A stretch of DNA of 64,000 bases from Glaciecola flavus (lineage in GTDB: Bacteria > Pseudomonadota > Gammaproteobacteria > Enterobacterales > Alteromonadaceae), in the NCBI RefSeq assembly GCF_042646125.1, contig NZ_JBHRSW010000014.1, forward strand, positions 248,001-312,000, read 5' to 3'. This document shows positions 26,052-35,073 of the stretch, one piece after another. Numbering within the stretch: position 1 is the first letter of the stretch; each line of letters opens with the position of its first letter. The position numbers were made by a program, and so were the translations under genes. The notes below the pieces were generated by a model. The model was given only the letters and a program-made list of their open reading frames with translations, searched no databases and was not told where the DNA came from.

Positions 26052-27188
26052 ATGATAATTGGCGTACCAAAAGAAATAAAAAACCACGAGTACCGTGTGG
26101 GTTTAAGCCCTGCTGCGGTAAGAGAATTCAAATCTTATGATCACAGTGTCTTAGTTGAAGAAAATGCAGGCGCTGGCATCGGCTTTAGCAATCAAGATTA
26201 CATTGATGCTGGTGCAGAAATAATTGGCTCGGCAAGCGAAATTTTTGCCAAAGCTGAGATGATCATCAAGGTAAAAGAGCCACAAGCTGAAGAATGTAAA
26301 ATGTTGCGTGAGGGGCAAATACTCTATACCTATTTGCACTTGGCACCCGATCCACAGCAAACCCAATTACTTGTAGAGTCTGGTGCTAGTTGTATCGCTT
26401 ATGAGACAGTCAGCGATAATTTCGGTGCCTTGCCTTTATTAGCCCCAATGTCTGAAGTCGCTGGCAGGATGTCTATTCAAGCTGGCGCACATTATTTAGA
26501 GAAAGCCCAAGGCGGAAATGGTACTTTATTAGGCGGTGTGCCAGGCGTTGCACCCGGAAAAGTACTTATTATCGGCGGTGGTGTTGTCGGCACAAACGCC
26601 GCAAAAATGGCTATTGGTTTGGGTGCAGATGTCACTATTCTTGATCGCTCTTTACCGCGCTTACGTCAGCTTGACGATATTTTCTCAGGTCAACTACGCA
26701 CCGTTTTTAGTACTGCTGATGCAATAGAATACTATGCATCTGAGGCTGACTTGGTAATAGGCGCAGTGTTAATTCCAGGAGCAGCCGCACCTAAACTACT
26801 TACCAAAGATCACATCGCTAAGATGAAACCAGGTGCAGTTGTCGTCGATGTCGCCATTGATCAGGGGGGATGCTTTGAGACAGCGACACCAACTACCCAT
26901 CAGTCTCCCGTATACGTGGTTGACGATGTGGTGCATTACTGTGTAGCAAACATGCCTGGCGGTGTAGCGCGAACCTCAACACTCGCACTAAATAATGCAA
27001 CACTGCCATTTGGTTTAGCCATCGCAAACAAAGGCTTAAAACAAGCCTTGTTAGACGACAAGCATTTGTTAAACGGGCTCAATGTGCACCAAGGCAAAAT
27101 CACCTACCAAGCGGTGTATGATGCCTTAAAAAATCAATTAGATTTAGAATATTGTGCCGCTGAAACTGCACTAGATAGTATAGTCTAA
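26052..27188 (+). CDS. ald: Alanine dehydrogenase
   Basis: A 378-residue NAD-dependent enzyme that interconverts L-alanine and pyruvate plus ammonia. The N-terminus 'GVPKEIKNHEYRVGL', the substrate-binding Lys in 'IIKVKEPQ' and the catalytic His in 'YLHLAPD' are present. The Rossmann fold shows 'IIGGGVVGTNAAKMA' at about residues 172-186, and the Asp in 'VDVAIDQGG' completes the active site. It is transcribed divergently from lrp, which suggests alanine-responsive control by Lrp. Its stop overlaps the convergent pyrF stop by 4 bases. Confidence 0.96.
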   Translation: MIIGVPKEIKNHEYRVGLSPAAVREFKSYDHSVLVEENAGAGIGFSNQDYIDAGAEIIGSASEIFAKAEMIIKVKEPQAEECKMLREGQILYTYLHLAPDPQQTQLLVESGASCIAYETVSDNFGALPLLAPMSEVAGRMSIQAGAHYLEKAQGGNGTLLGGVPGVAPGKVLIIGGGVVGTNAAKMAIGLGADVTILDRSLPRLRQLDDIFSGQLRTVFSTADAIEYYASEADLVIGAVLIPGAAAPKLLTKDHIAKMKPGAVVVDVAIDQGGCFETATPTTHQSPVYVVDDVVHYCVANMPGGVARTSTLALNNATLPFGLAIANKGLKQALLDDKHLLNGLNVHQGKITYQAVYDALKNQLDLEYCAAETALDSIV

Positions 27189-27907
27189 GTAAGCTGAACA
27201 ATAGATGCATTAATCTCACTAAGCACGGAAGCTGGTAAGCTAGCTTGGGTAATCGGACGCCCTACGACTAAGTAGTTGACTCCCGCGTCAATAGCCTCGC
27301 TGGGAGTCATGATCCGCTTTTGATCATTGACGGCACTGCCTTTGGGACGAATGCCTGGGGTAACAAGGCAAAAATGCTTATCAACGTGACGGCGAAGACT
27401 GCCTGCCTCTCTCGCTGAACATACAACACCATCAGCACCCGAAGACTCCGCTAATTTAGCCAGTGATAATACCTTTTCATCTATGCCACCCGTATCGTAA
27501 ACTGCGCCGAATTGACGTTCGTCCATACTCGTCAGAATAGTCACAGCTGTTAATAATGGTGGCGTGTTTGAGATCAAGGCGGCATCTTTGGCCGCATAAA
27601 TCATATCTGGTCCACCCGAGGCATGAACATTTACCATCCATACGCCAAGTGCTGAAGCGGCTTTTACTGCTTTTGCTACGGTATTGGGAATATCGTGAAA
27701 TTTAAGGTCAAGAAACACCTCAAAGCCTTTATCTACCAGTTCTCTGACCCAGTCAGGACCAAATAAGGTAAACATTTCTTTACCGACTTTTATCCTGCAT
27801 TTTTCGGGTGATAAACTATTTACCAAGGCTCTTGCCAAGCTTAAGTCATCAAAGTCCAAGGCAACAATGACGGGACGCTTATCAATGATAATTGAATCTG
27901 TTTGCAT
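27185..27907 (-). CDS. pyrF: Orotidine 5'-phosphate decarboxylase
   Basis: A 240-residue TIM-barrel enzyme for the last step of UMP synthesis. The active-site signature 'DLKFHDIPNTVAKAV' (about residues 66-80) holds the catalytic Asp-Lys-Asp array, and 'TPGIRP' and 'VVGRPIT' bind phosphate. Length matches E. coli PyrF (245). It lies downstream of lapAB, as in E. coli, although here a palindromic repeat intervenes, so a separate promoter is likely. Confidence 0.97.
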   Translation of the reverse strand: MQTDSIIIDKRPVIVALDFDDLSLARALVNSLSPEKCRIKVGKEMFTLFGPDWVRELVDKGFEVFLDLKFHDIPNTVAKAVKAASALGVWMVNVHASGGPDMIYAAKDAALISNTPPLLTAVTILTSMDERQFGAVYDTGGIDEKVLSLAKLAESSGADGVVCSAREAGSLRRHVDKHFCLVTPGIRPKGSAVNDQKRIMTPSEAIDAGVNYLVVGRPITQASLPASVLSEINASIVQLT

Positions 27908-27966
27908 GCTTTAAAAGTCTTCTAAATTTGTTTAATACAACACTTAGTTGTAGAGTGGGATTATAC

Positions 27967-28078
27967 TGTGCTGAATAGAGGCGACTAAAATCAAAAACGC
28001 AGCAAGTATGTCCGTATACGCTTTAGTTTCTCATCCATGAGAAACAAATTTTAATTTTAGTCGCCTCTATTCAGTACA
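27967..28078. repeat. Palindromic repeat between lapB and pyrF (family copy 1)
   Basis: Perfect 21-bp arms (27971-27991 and 28054-28074), extended by a few more bases with single mismatches, flank a 62-base loop. The loop holds GCAGCAAGTATGTCCGTATA and a mini-hairpin TTTCTCATCCATGAGAAA. The same loop phrases recur at 47729-47783, so the two belong to one dispersed family whose outer arms differ. Confidence 0.85.
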
Positions 28079-28114
28079 ATATCCCCGTACACTTAAGCGA
28101 ACCAAGACCAATCT

Positions 28115-29284
28115 TTATTCGCCATCTAAGCCTTTAATTGGTTTAATCACTGACCACTTTTTACAAGATGGGCAAAGCCAATAAAGCTGTCTACTGGTAA
28201 ATCCGCAGCTGTGACACCGATACTTCGGACGGCTTGATATTTGTTTATCGATCAGTACTTGTAGATCACCCATACTTTCTTTGGTGCGTACATCACTCGA
28301 CAGTTGTTGATATAAGCCCAGTAAGGCCTTAAACCCTCGCATTGTGGGATGTGTTTTTAGTTGCTTAATGAGAATATCTGCGGCATTTTGCGTTTCACCA
28401 CTTCTTGCCAGTATATTTACTTTTGCAATATACGACGACGCACATTTTTCCCAATAAGGTTCAAGTAAGCCTTCTAATTTAGACCAAGCGTTTAATTTAG
28501 ATGCGCAGGTTTCGAGTAATGGTATTGCCTCGCTCAACCAATTGATATCGCGTTTAGGCACCTCAGACAAGTATTCAAAGGCCATCGAATAGTCTTCTTT
28601 TTGAATTGCCAGTTTGCCCAATTCTAGCCAAGCACGAACTTCGCTTCCTTCCACCATGATGGCTTTTTTAAGTGTCGCTTCTGCCGCTTCTATATCTTTT
28701 TCTTTTAATAACTCAACTGCCTGTTCACAGTAAAAATGCGCTAGCAATAAATACATGAACTTATCATTTGGTGTAATTTTTAAACTTCGTGTCGCGAGTT
28801 CTACAGCCTTATACCACTCTTTTGTTATTTGATAAATACTAAACAGTTTTTGCTGTGCAATTGGGAAGTGTTTTTCGTTTTCGAGTAATTGTATAAATAC
28901 GCCCTCAGCACGCTCTAGAAAACCAGCAAGTAGATAATCTGTCCCCAATTCTACAAGCGCAAGTGCCTCTTGTTTTTTACTGATTTCTTCTCTGCTGATA
29001 AGATTTTGATGAACACGAATGGCGCGATCTAACTCACCGCGATGCCGGAAAAAATTCCCCATCGCAATGTGTGTCTCGACGGTGTCGTTGTTGACGCTGA
29101 TCATTTTCATAAAGGTATCAACCGCTTTGTCTGGTTCATCAGACAGCAGGAGATTCAAACCTTTATAGTAATGATTTGAAAGAATACTGGACTGCTTGCG
29201 TTGAGCACTGCGCAAGCTGTTGCGCCCCATCACCCAACCGTAAGCTGCGGCGACAGGCAGTAATAAAAAGAGTAACTCCAACAT
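28115..29284 (-). CDS. lapB: Lipopolysaccharide assembly protein LapB
   Basis: A 389-residue protein (exact E. coli length) that presents LpxC to FtsH and so sets the rate of lipopolysaccharide synthesis. An N-terminal transmembrane anchor (about residues 1-18) is followed by about nine tetratricopeptide repeats and a C-terminal rubredoxin-like metal site: 'YRCHSCGFTS' and 'WLCPSCKKW', two CxxC pairs. The lapA stop is only 4 bases upstream, so the two form an operon. Gene order lapA-lapB-pyrF matches E. coli. Confidence 0.96.
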   Translation of the reverse strand: MLELLFLLLPVAAAYGWVMGRNSLRSAQRKQSSILSNHYYKGLNLLLSDEPDKAVDTFMKMISVNNDTVETHIAMGNFFRHRGELDRAIRVHQNLISREEISKKQEALALVELGTDYLLAGFLERAEGVFIQLLENEKHFPIAQQKLFSIYQITKEWYKAVELATRSLKITPNDKFMYLLLAHFYCEQAVELLKEKDIEAAEATLKKAIMVEGSEVRAWLELGKLAIQKEDYSMAFEYLSEVPKRDINWLSEAIPLLETCASKLNAWSKLEGLLEPYWEKCASSYIAKVNILARSGETQNAADILIKQLKTHPTMRGFKALLGLYQQLSSDVRTKESMGDLQVLIDKQISSRPKYRCHSCGFTSRQLYWLCPSCKKWSVIKPIKGLDGE

Positions 29285-29288
29285 CAGT

Positions 29289-29546
29289 CTACTCTTCTTT
29301 TGACAATTTCTTGAGCTTGCGCTTCGCTAAACTTAATTGAAGGCGTAAACTTAAATATTTACTTAATAAGGTGACGAAGCCCAAAAAAAATCCGACTAGC
29401 ACCGAAATAACCATAAACGTTGAGATTCGTAGTTCTGTCTGAGCAATTAAATAGTTGATGGTGATCACATCGGTGTTGCGTGATCCTACAACAATTGCCA
29501 AAAATACCAGCAAAACTACGACAATTATTATTAGAATTCTTCTCAT
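29289..29546 (-). CDS. lapA: Lipopolysaccharide assembly protein LapA
   Basis: An 85-residue inner-membrane protein of the DUF1049 family with two transmembrane helices (about residues 3-22 and 42-64) and a basic, coiled C-terminal tail ('LAKRKLKKLSKEE'). The 'RNTDVITINYLIAQTELRIS' stretch between helices is the family signature. In E. coli it works with LapB in control of LpxC turnover. It is coupled with lapB and follows ihfB by 27 bases. Confidence 0.94.
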   Translation of the reverse strand: MRRILIIIVVVLLVFLAIVVGSRNTDVITINYLIAQTELRISTFMVISVLVGFFLGFVTLLSKYLSLRLQLSLAKRKLKKLSKEE

Positions 29547-29573
29547 TATTAGCCCTTTTTACAAAGGAGCTCC

Positions 29574-29852
29574 TTACAAATCTACGCGGTCTCTAAGCTC
29601 TTTACCTGCTTTAAAGTGCGGTACATGTTTACCTGTCAGCTCGACTGTTTCACCCGTTTTCGGATTTCTTCCTACTCTCGGGGCTCTGTAGTGTAGAGAA
29701 AAGCTGCCAAACCCTCTAATTTCGATTCTGTCGCCTTTCTGAAGTGTTTGTGCCATTTGCTCAAGCAACTCTTTTACTGCCGACTCAAGCTCTTTGCCTT
29801 GTAATTCACCCGTTTTACTGGCGATGCGTTCGATAAGCTCAGATTTTGTCAC
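29574..29852 (-). CDS. ihfB: Integration host factor subunit beta
   Basis: A 92-residue DNA-bending protein (E. coli 94) that pairs with IhfA. 'TKSELIERIA' at the start, 'RIEIRGFGSFSLHYRAPR' in the middle and 'GRNPKTGETVELTGKHVPHF' in the beta arm are near-identical to known IhfB. I place the start at the GTG before 'TKSELIER', with GGAGAAG 6-9 bases upstream; a TTG 15 bases earlier would overlap that ribosome site. It lies behind rpsA and its terminator. Confidence 0.96.
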   Translation of the reverse strand: MTKSELIERIASKTGELQGKELESAVKELLEQMAQTLQKGDRIEIRGFGSFSLHYRAPRVGRNPKTGETVELTGKHVPHFKAGKELRDRVDL

Positions 29853-29902
29853 TGCGGTCTTCTCCAATTAATATTTCGATGAAAGTTGGCGACTTTCAGG
29901 CA

Positions 29903-29932
29903 TAAAAAAAGAGCGGCTAAAGCCGCTCTTTT
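29903..29932 (-). terminator. Terminator between rpsA and ihfB
   Basis: Leftward, a stem AAGAGCGGC with GCCGCTCTT and a TTTA loop is followed by seven T residues. It lies 15 bases past the rpsA stop. Some read-through to ihfB is likely, as in E. coli. Confidence 0.92.
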
Positions 29933-29944
29933 GGAGAATAGAGA

Positions 29945-31612
29945 TTATTCGCCTTTAGCAGCTTTAAATGCTTCTGCCATTGCACTCAAACCACTTTCTT
30001 CTTGACTGTTAACTTTATCAAGCGCTTCTTTTTCGTCTTCTTGATCTTTTGCTTTAACAGATAAGTTTACTACGCGATTTTTACGGTCAACACCCATGAA
30101 TTTAGCTTCAATTGTGTCACCTGCTGCAACTACATCGTTTGCATCTTCCACTCGGTCACGTGAAAGGTCACCAATACGGATATAACCTTCAACTTCTTCT
30201 GCAAGTTGAACTGTTACACCTTTAGCATCGGCCTCAATAACCGTTCCATTAACAATAGCACCTTTTTTGTTGTCTGTCAGATACTTATTGAACGGATCTT
30301 CTTCGATTTGCTTGACGCCAAGTGAAATACGCTCACGCTCTGGATCAACTTGAAGTACGACTGCTGTGATCTCGTCGCCTTTCTTATAATCACGTACAGC
30401 TTCTTCACCGGTTTTCTGCCAAGAAATGTCAGACAAGTGAACCAATCCATCGATGCCGCCGTCTAGGCCAATGAAGATACCAAAATCAGTGATTGATTTT
30501 ATCTTACCGGTAACTTTGTCGCCTTTTTCATGAGACTTAGCAAATGTTTCCCAAGGGTTGTCGATGCACTGTTTAAGGCCTAGAGAAATACGACGACGTT
30601 CTTCGTCAATCTCAAGTACCATCACGTTAACAACATCACCAAGGCTTACGACTTTAGATGGGTGAATGTTTTTGTTTGTCCAATCCATTTCTGAAACGTG
30701 AACAAGCCCTTCAACACCGTCTTCAATCTCAACAAAGCAACCGTAATCAGTTAAGTTAGTCACAGCACCGCTTAGTTTAGAGCCTTCTGGATAACGATTA
30801 GCAATTTCTTGCCATGGATCGTTGCCCATTTGCTTCATACCAAGAGAAACACGTGATTTCTCTTTGTCGAATTTCAGTACTTTAACGTTGATTTCGTCGC
30901 CAACGTTAACAATTTCGCTTGGGTGCTTAACGCGTTTCCAAGCCATATCAGTAATATGAAGTAGGCCATCAACGCCACCCAAGTCTACGAATGCACCGTA
31001 GTCAGTAAGGTTCTTAACGATACCTTTAACTTCATCACCTTCTTCAAGGTTAGAAAGTAGTTGGTCGCGCTCTGCACTATTCTCTGCTTCAATAACAGCA
31101 CGGCGAGAAACAACAACGTTGTTGCGCTTGGCATCAAGTTTAATTACTTTAAACTCTAATTCTTTACCTTCAAGGTGAGTCGTTTCACGAACTGGGCGTA
31201 CATCTACTAAAGAGCCAGGTAAGAACGCGCGAACTGTGTTTACTTCAACAGTAAAGCCGCCTTTAACTTTCCCGTTGATAATACCTTTGATGGTTGCTTT
31301 TTCTTCGTAAGCAGTTTCAAGCTCAAGCCATGCTTCGTGACGCTTCGCTTTTTCACGAGATAGAATAGTTTCACCGAAACCGTCTTCTACCGCATCTAGT
31401 GCTACGTCTACAGAATCACCAACAGCAATTTCAAGTGTGCCGTCTGCAGCTTTAAATTGCTCGGCTGGGATAGCACTTTCTGATTTAAGACCTGCGTCAA
31501 CTAATACAATGTCTTTTTCGATGGAAACTACTGTACCTTTAACAATAGCACCTGGACGAGTTTCTAGTTGTTGGAGGCTTTCTTCAAAAAGTTGTGCAAA
31601 ATTTTCAGTCAT
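29945..31612 (-). CDS. rpsA: 30S ribosomal protein S1
   Basis: A 555-residue protein (E. coli 557) with six S1 OB-fold domains. The first two bind the ribosome, the later ones bind mRNA; repeated blocks such as 'LTDYGAFVDLGGVDGLLHI' and 'ITDFGIFIGLDGGIDGLVHL' mark them. It helps load mRNAs with weak Shine-Dalgarno sequences. Gene order cmk-rpsA-ihfB matches E. coli. E. coli S1 represses its own translation through its leader; a structured AT-rich leader of about 100 bases is present here, but the mechanism is inferred. Confidence 0.98.
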   Translation of the reverse strand: MTENFAQLFEESLQQLETRPGAIVKGTVVSIEKDIVLVDAGLKSESAIPAEQFKAADGTLEIAVGDSVDVALDAVEDGFGETILSREKAKRHEAWLELETAYEEKATIKGIINGKVKGGFTVEVNTVRAFLPGSLVDVRPVRETTHLEGKELEFKVIKLDAKRNNVVVSRRAVIEAENSAERDQLLSNLEEGDEVKGIVKNLTDYGAFVDLGGVDGLLHITDMAWKRVKHPSEIVNVGDEINVKVLKFDKEKSRVSLGMKQMGNDPWQEIANRYPEGSKLSGAVTNLTDYGCFVEIEDGVEGLVHVSEMDWTNKNIHPSKVVSLGDVVNVMVLEIDEERRRISLGLKQCIDNPWETFAKSHEKGDKVTGKIKSITDFGIFIGLDGGIDGLVHLSDISWQKTGEEAVRDYKKGDEITAVVLQVDPERERISLGVKQIEEDPFNKYLTDNKKGAIVNGTVIEADAKGVTVQLAEEVEGYIRIGDLSRDRVEDANDVVAAGDTIEAKFMGVDRKNRVVNLSVKAKDQEDEKEALDKVNSQEESGLSAMAEAFKAAKGE

Positions 31613-31717
31613 ATTTAATTAAATTTCATAAAAGTAAGTCCGCGCACTCAATCCTAAGTGACGGGGTTGTGAATAAAATCAGTATCTTCCTGTACTAATC
31701 AGTTATGTTTTAAGGCG

Positions 31718-32395
31718 CTAACTAAATAATTTGTTATCAATAAATTCTTTAGCTTTTTCAAAAACTTGAGCAATACTTAAACCTGTCGAATCAAGTTCAT
31801 ATGCGTCTTCGGCGGGGCGCAATGGCGCGGTCACTCTGCCTGCGTCTCTTGCATCCCGAACCTTTATATCTTCCAAAAGGCGCGAGATTTTAACATCATG
31901 CCCCTTCGCTTTCAACTCTTTGTAACGTCGTTCTGCACGTGATTCAGGACTTGCAGTCAAGTATATTTTTGCCATGGCGTTGGGGAAGACGACCGTTCCC
32001 ATATCTCGACCGTCTGCCACTAAGCCTGGGCTTTCAGCAAAACTCCTTTGGCGACGGAGTAAAGCTTCTCTTACCAGCGGAATAGCAGCGACTTTGGAGG
32101 CAGCATTGCCGACGACTTCGTTGCGAATATCATCTGTCACATCTTCGCCTTCAAGCACAATGCGTATTTTTTCGGCATCTGATTGAAAGGTCACATCTAA
32201 ACCAGACGCTAAGGGCGACAAACCAGCTTGATCACTCAATTCAATACCATGATGCAGCGCAGCTACAGCAAGTACACGATAAATCGCACCGCTGTCGAGA
32301 AAATGCCAACCGTATGTACGTGCTAGACTCGCACTTAGGGTTCCCTTCCCTGCGCCACTCGGGCCATCTACGGTAATAATAGGCACATTATCCAT
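31718..32395 (-). CDS. cmk: Cytidylate kinase
   Basis: A 225-residue nucleoside monophosphate kinase (E. coli 227) that phosphorylates CMP and dCMP. The P-loop 'VDGPSGAGKGTLS' is at about residues 9-21, 'LDSGAIYRVLA' binds the nucleotide, and 'VADGRDMGTVVFP' near residue 125 binds CMP. The LID region 'RDARDAGRVTAPLRPAEDA' is typical. It precedes rpsA by 105 bases and may be co-transcribed with it. Confidence 0.97.
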   Translation of the reverse strand: MDNVPIITVDGPSGAGKGTLSASLARTYGWHFLDSGAIYRVLAVAALHHGIELSDQAGLSPLASGLDVTFQSDAEKIRIVLEGEDVTDDIRNEVVGNAASKVAAIPLVREALLRRQRSFAESPGLVADGRDMGTVVFPNAMAKIYLTASPESRAERRYKELKAKGHDVKISRLLEDIKVRDARDAGRVTAPLRPAEDAYELDSTGLSIAQVFEKAKEFIDNKLFS

Positions 32396-32524
32396 ATAAA
32401 TCTTCTTCTACATCGCCCAACAAAAATTGCGCGCAATTATACTGGGCAAAATAATCTGCGCAATGATGAAAGTGTGAATTTGCTTGTAAAGCACTCTACT
32501 TTCACAAAACTTTCATGTATGGCC

Positions 32525-33808
32525 TCAATCACAGATCGAGGCAAAGACAGAAAAATAGTCTGGGAATGTTTTAGCTGTACAGGCGGGATCGTTAATCGTT
32601 ACGCCACAATTGTTATCGAGTGCCACCAAAGAAAAACACATTGCCATACGATGATCATTATAGGTGTCAATCGCGGCGTGCTTGATTTCTATAGGCGGTG
32701 TGATACGAATGTAATCTTCACCTTCCTCTACTGTGGCGCCCACTTTTCTTAACTCAGTGGCCATCGCGGCTAAGCGGTCAGTTTCTTTTACTCGCCAGTT
32801 GTATATGTTGCGTAAGCAGGTATCCCCTTTTGCAAATAGGGCGGCAGTGGCTATGGTCATAGCAGCATCGGGAATGTGATTCATGTCCATATCTATCCCT
32901 TGCAGTTGCCCTGCACTTACTGAAATGGCGTGATCATCCCATGTCACGGTTGCCCCCATTTTTTCGAGCACATCTGCAAAATGTTTGTCGCCTTGAATAG
33001 ATTCACGACCAACACCTGTTACCTTAACCGTTCCACCTTTAATGGCCGCCGCTGCCAAGAAATAAGATGCCGAGGAAGCATCGCCTTCCACCATAAAGGT
33101 TTCGGGTGCCTTGTATGCTTGTCCAGCTGGAATGACAAAAGATGCGTAACTATCATTAATTACTTCAACACCAAACTTTGCCATACTATCTAAAGTGATA
33201 TCGATATAGGGTTTAGAAACTAAGGTACCTTTGATATCGATCTGCACGGCTTGCTTTAATAATGGAGCAGCCATTAATAGTGCCGTTAAAAACTGGCTAG
33301 AAACACTGCCATCAATACTAAAATGATGTGTGTTAATATTGGCTTTTTGTATTTGAAGTGGAGGGTAGCCTGCATTTTTTAAATAACGAATATTTGCGCC
33401 TGCTGCAATCAGCTCATCAGCCAAATCACCAATTGGACGTTCTTCCATTCTAGGCTCGCCCGTTAAGGTAACGTCAACATCACTGAATGCAAGAGCCGCA
33501 CACAGAGGTCGCATGGCGGTACCCGCATTACCTAAATACAACTCTAGGGTTTCGCTGGAGACAAATTTTCCTCCAATGCCGGTAACCGTGCATTCCGTTT
33601 TATCATCACTCAGCATGTAAACCACGCCGAGTTTCTGCAAAGCAGTCAACATATGCCGAATATCGTCACTGTCTAGTAAGTTAACCAAGCGAGTGGTGCC
33701 GCTAGATAAGGCTGCGAGCAAGAGCGCACGATTGCTTAGGCTTTTTGAGCCAGGTAATCTAATTTCTCCATTTACTTTTTTGATGGGTGATAATACTAAC
33801 TGTTCCAT
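32525..33808 (-). CDS. aroA: 3-phosphoshikimate 1-carboxyvinyltransferase (EPSP synthase)
   Basis: A 427-residue shikimate-pathway enzyme (E. coli 427) that joins phosphoenolpyruvate to shikimate-3-phosphate. Motifs are 'LPGSKSLSNRALLLAAL' (about residues 19-35), 'LGNAGTAMRPLCAAL' near 92-106 and 'RVKETDRLAAMATELRKVG' near 344-362. The 'GNAGTAMRPL' form with Gly96-Pro101 is the class I, glyphosate-sensitive type. The start overlaps the serC stop by one base (TAATG), so the two are coupled, as in other Gammaproteobacteria. Confidence 0.97.
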   Translation of the reverse strand: MEQLVLSPIKKVNGEIRLPGSKSLSNRALLLAALSSGTTRLVNLLDSDDIRHMLTALQKLGVVYMLSDDKTECTVTGIGGKFVSSETLELYLGNAGTAMRPLCAALAFSDVDVTLTGEPRMEERPIGDLADELIAAGANIRYLKNAGYPPLQIQKANINTHHFSIDGSVSSQFLTALLMAAPLLKQAVQIDIKGTLVSKPYIDITLDSMAKFGVEVINDSYASFVIPAGQAYKAPETFMVEGDASSASYFLAAAAIKGGTVKVTGVGRESIQGDKHFADVLEKMGATVTWDDHAISVSAGQLQGIDMDMNHIPDAAMTIATAALFAKGDTCLRNIYNWRVKETDRLAAMATELRKVGATVEEGEDYIRITPPIEIKHAAIDTYNDHRMAMCFSLVALDNNCGVTINDPACTAKTFPDYFSVFASICD

Positions 33809-34893
33809 TATCCGTTTACTCTCTCAAATTCTTGCATGAAGTCTACTAAGGCTTTTACTCCCTCCAAGGGCATTGCATTATATATACTTGCACGCATTCC
33901 ACCCACAAAGCGATGCCCTTTTAATGCATGTAAACCTTGCGCAAAGGATTGTTCTAAAAACAAACTATCTAAATGGCTATTCGCCAAATGAAACGTGACG
34001 TTCATTTTTGAACGATTATCGATTGCCACTTGATTGCGATAAAAGTCTGAGTTATCAATCGCACTGTATAGTAGACGTGCTTTTTCCTTATTGATTTTTT
34101 CGATAGCGGCGACACCACCTTGTTCAAGCAACCATTCAAACACCAAGCCAGCTAGATACCAGCTAAAGGTTGGAGGTGTATTGTACATGCTGTCGTTATT
34201 GACTTGTTGCTGATAATTGAAAATGGCTGGCGTATCTTTGCGAGCGTACGCTAGAAGATCCTCGCGCACGATCACAAGCGTTAAGCCTGAGGGGCCAATA
34301 TTCTTTTGTGCACCAGCGTAAATTATCCCGAACTTTGATACATCAAGCTGCTTGCTCAAAATGTTAGAAGACATATCGGCTACTACCGGTACATCACCGC
34401 CTTCTGGGATCCAGTCTATCTCTATCCCATCCACAGTCTCGTTTGTGCAGTAATGAAAATAAGCTGCTTTGGGGTTGATTTGCCACTCTTCTTGAGTGGG
34501 CACGGATAAATATCCGTCAACGGTTTTGGTTTTTGCTAATACTTCAACGGACATGTATTTTTCAGCTTCTGCCACCGCAATTTGTGACCATTGCCCTGTG
34601 ACTAGGTGTTGAGTTAAATTTCCGCGTCCAGCCAAATTCATCGGTACAGAGAAAAATTGCCCTCGGCCTCCGCCTTGTAAAAACAACACTTTGTAGTTTT
34701 CAGGTATCTGCATCAATGAACGTAAATCGGCTTCTGCTTTTTCTGCACAAGCGATAAACGGCTTACCCCTATGACTCACTTCCATCACTGATGTGCCCAA
34801 GCCATTCCAATTGAGTAGTTCTGCTTGTGCTTTTTCTAACACTTGGCGAGGCAGCTTTGCAGGCCCTGCACTGAAATTAAAGATGTCTTGCAT
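33808..34893 (-). CDS. serC: Phosphoserine aminotransferase
   Basis: A 361-residue PLP enzyme (E. coli 362) that makes phosphoserine for serine synthesis and acts in pyridoxal phosphate synthesis. The N-terminus 'FNFSAGPAKLPRQVLEKA' and the PLP-lysine motif 'IYAGAQKNIGPSGLTLVIVR' (lysine near residue 197) are diagnostic. The serC-aroA pair is conserved. It begins 180 bases downstream of the gyrA stop, past a terminator-like hairpin. Confidence 0.97.
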   Translation of the reverse strand: MQDIFNFSAGPAKLPRQVLEKAQAELLNWNGLGTSVMEVSHRGKPFIACAEKAEADLRSLMQIPENYKVLFLQGGGRGQFFSVPMNLAGRGNLTQHLVTGQWSQIAVAEAEKYMSVEVLAKTKTVDGYLSVPTQEEWQINPKAAYFHYCTNETVDGIEIDWIPEGGDVPVVADMSSNILSKQLDVSKFGIIYAGAQKNIGPSGLTLVIVREDLLAYARKDTPAIFNYQQQVNNDSMYNTPPTFSWYLAGLVFEWLLEQGGVAAIEKINKEKARLLYSAIDNSDFYRNQVAIDNRSKMNVTFHLANSHLDSLFLEQSFAQGLHALKGHRFVGGMRASIYNAMPLEGVKALVDFMQEFERVNG

Positions 34894-34975
34894 AATTGTC
34901 TCTAGCTTATCCTTTACGCGACAAAATTGATGTAAAGGGATCTTATTATACTGAATTGTCTACGCTTATTTGAAT

Positions 34976-35001
34976 ACAAAAAGCGACCCCTAAAGGCCGC
35001 T
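34976..35001 (-). terminator. Likely terminator of gyrA
   Basis: Leftward, AAGCGGCC, loop TTTA and GGGGTCGCTT form an imperfect stem followed by TTT. It lies about 73 bases past the gyrA stop and before serC. Confidence 0.65.
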
Positions 35002-35073
35002 TCTGTTGTTAAATAAGACACGTTTCTGTCTACAGGTGTTTGACTAACTCTTTGCTAGGCTAAAGCCATTAAA

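Noticed and set aside
25952..26140. A 62-codon frame overlapping the start of ald.
   Set aside because: It runs into ald in another phase and its translation is Lys/Pro/Cys-rich with no family resemblance.
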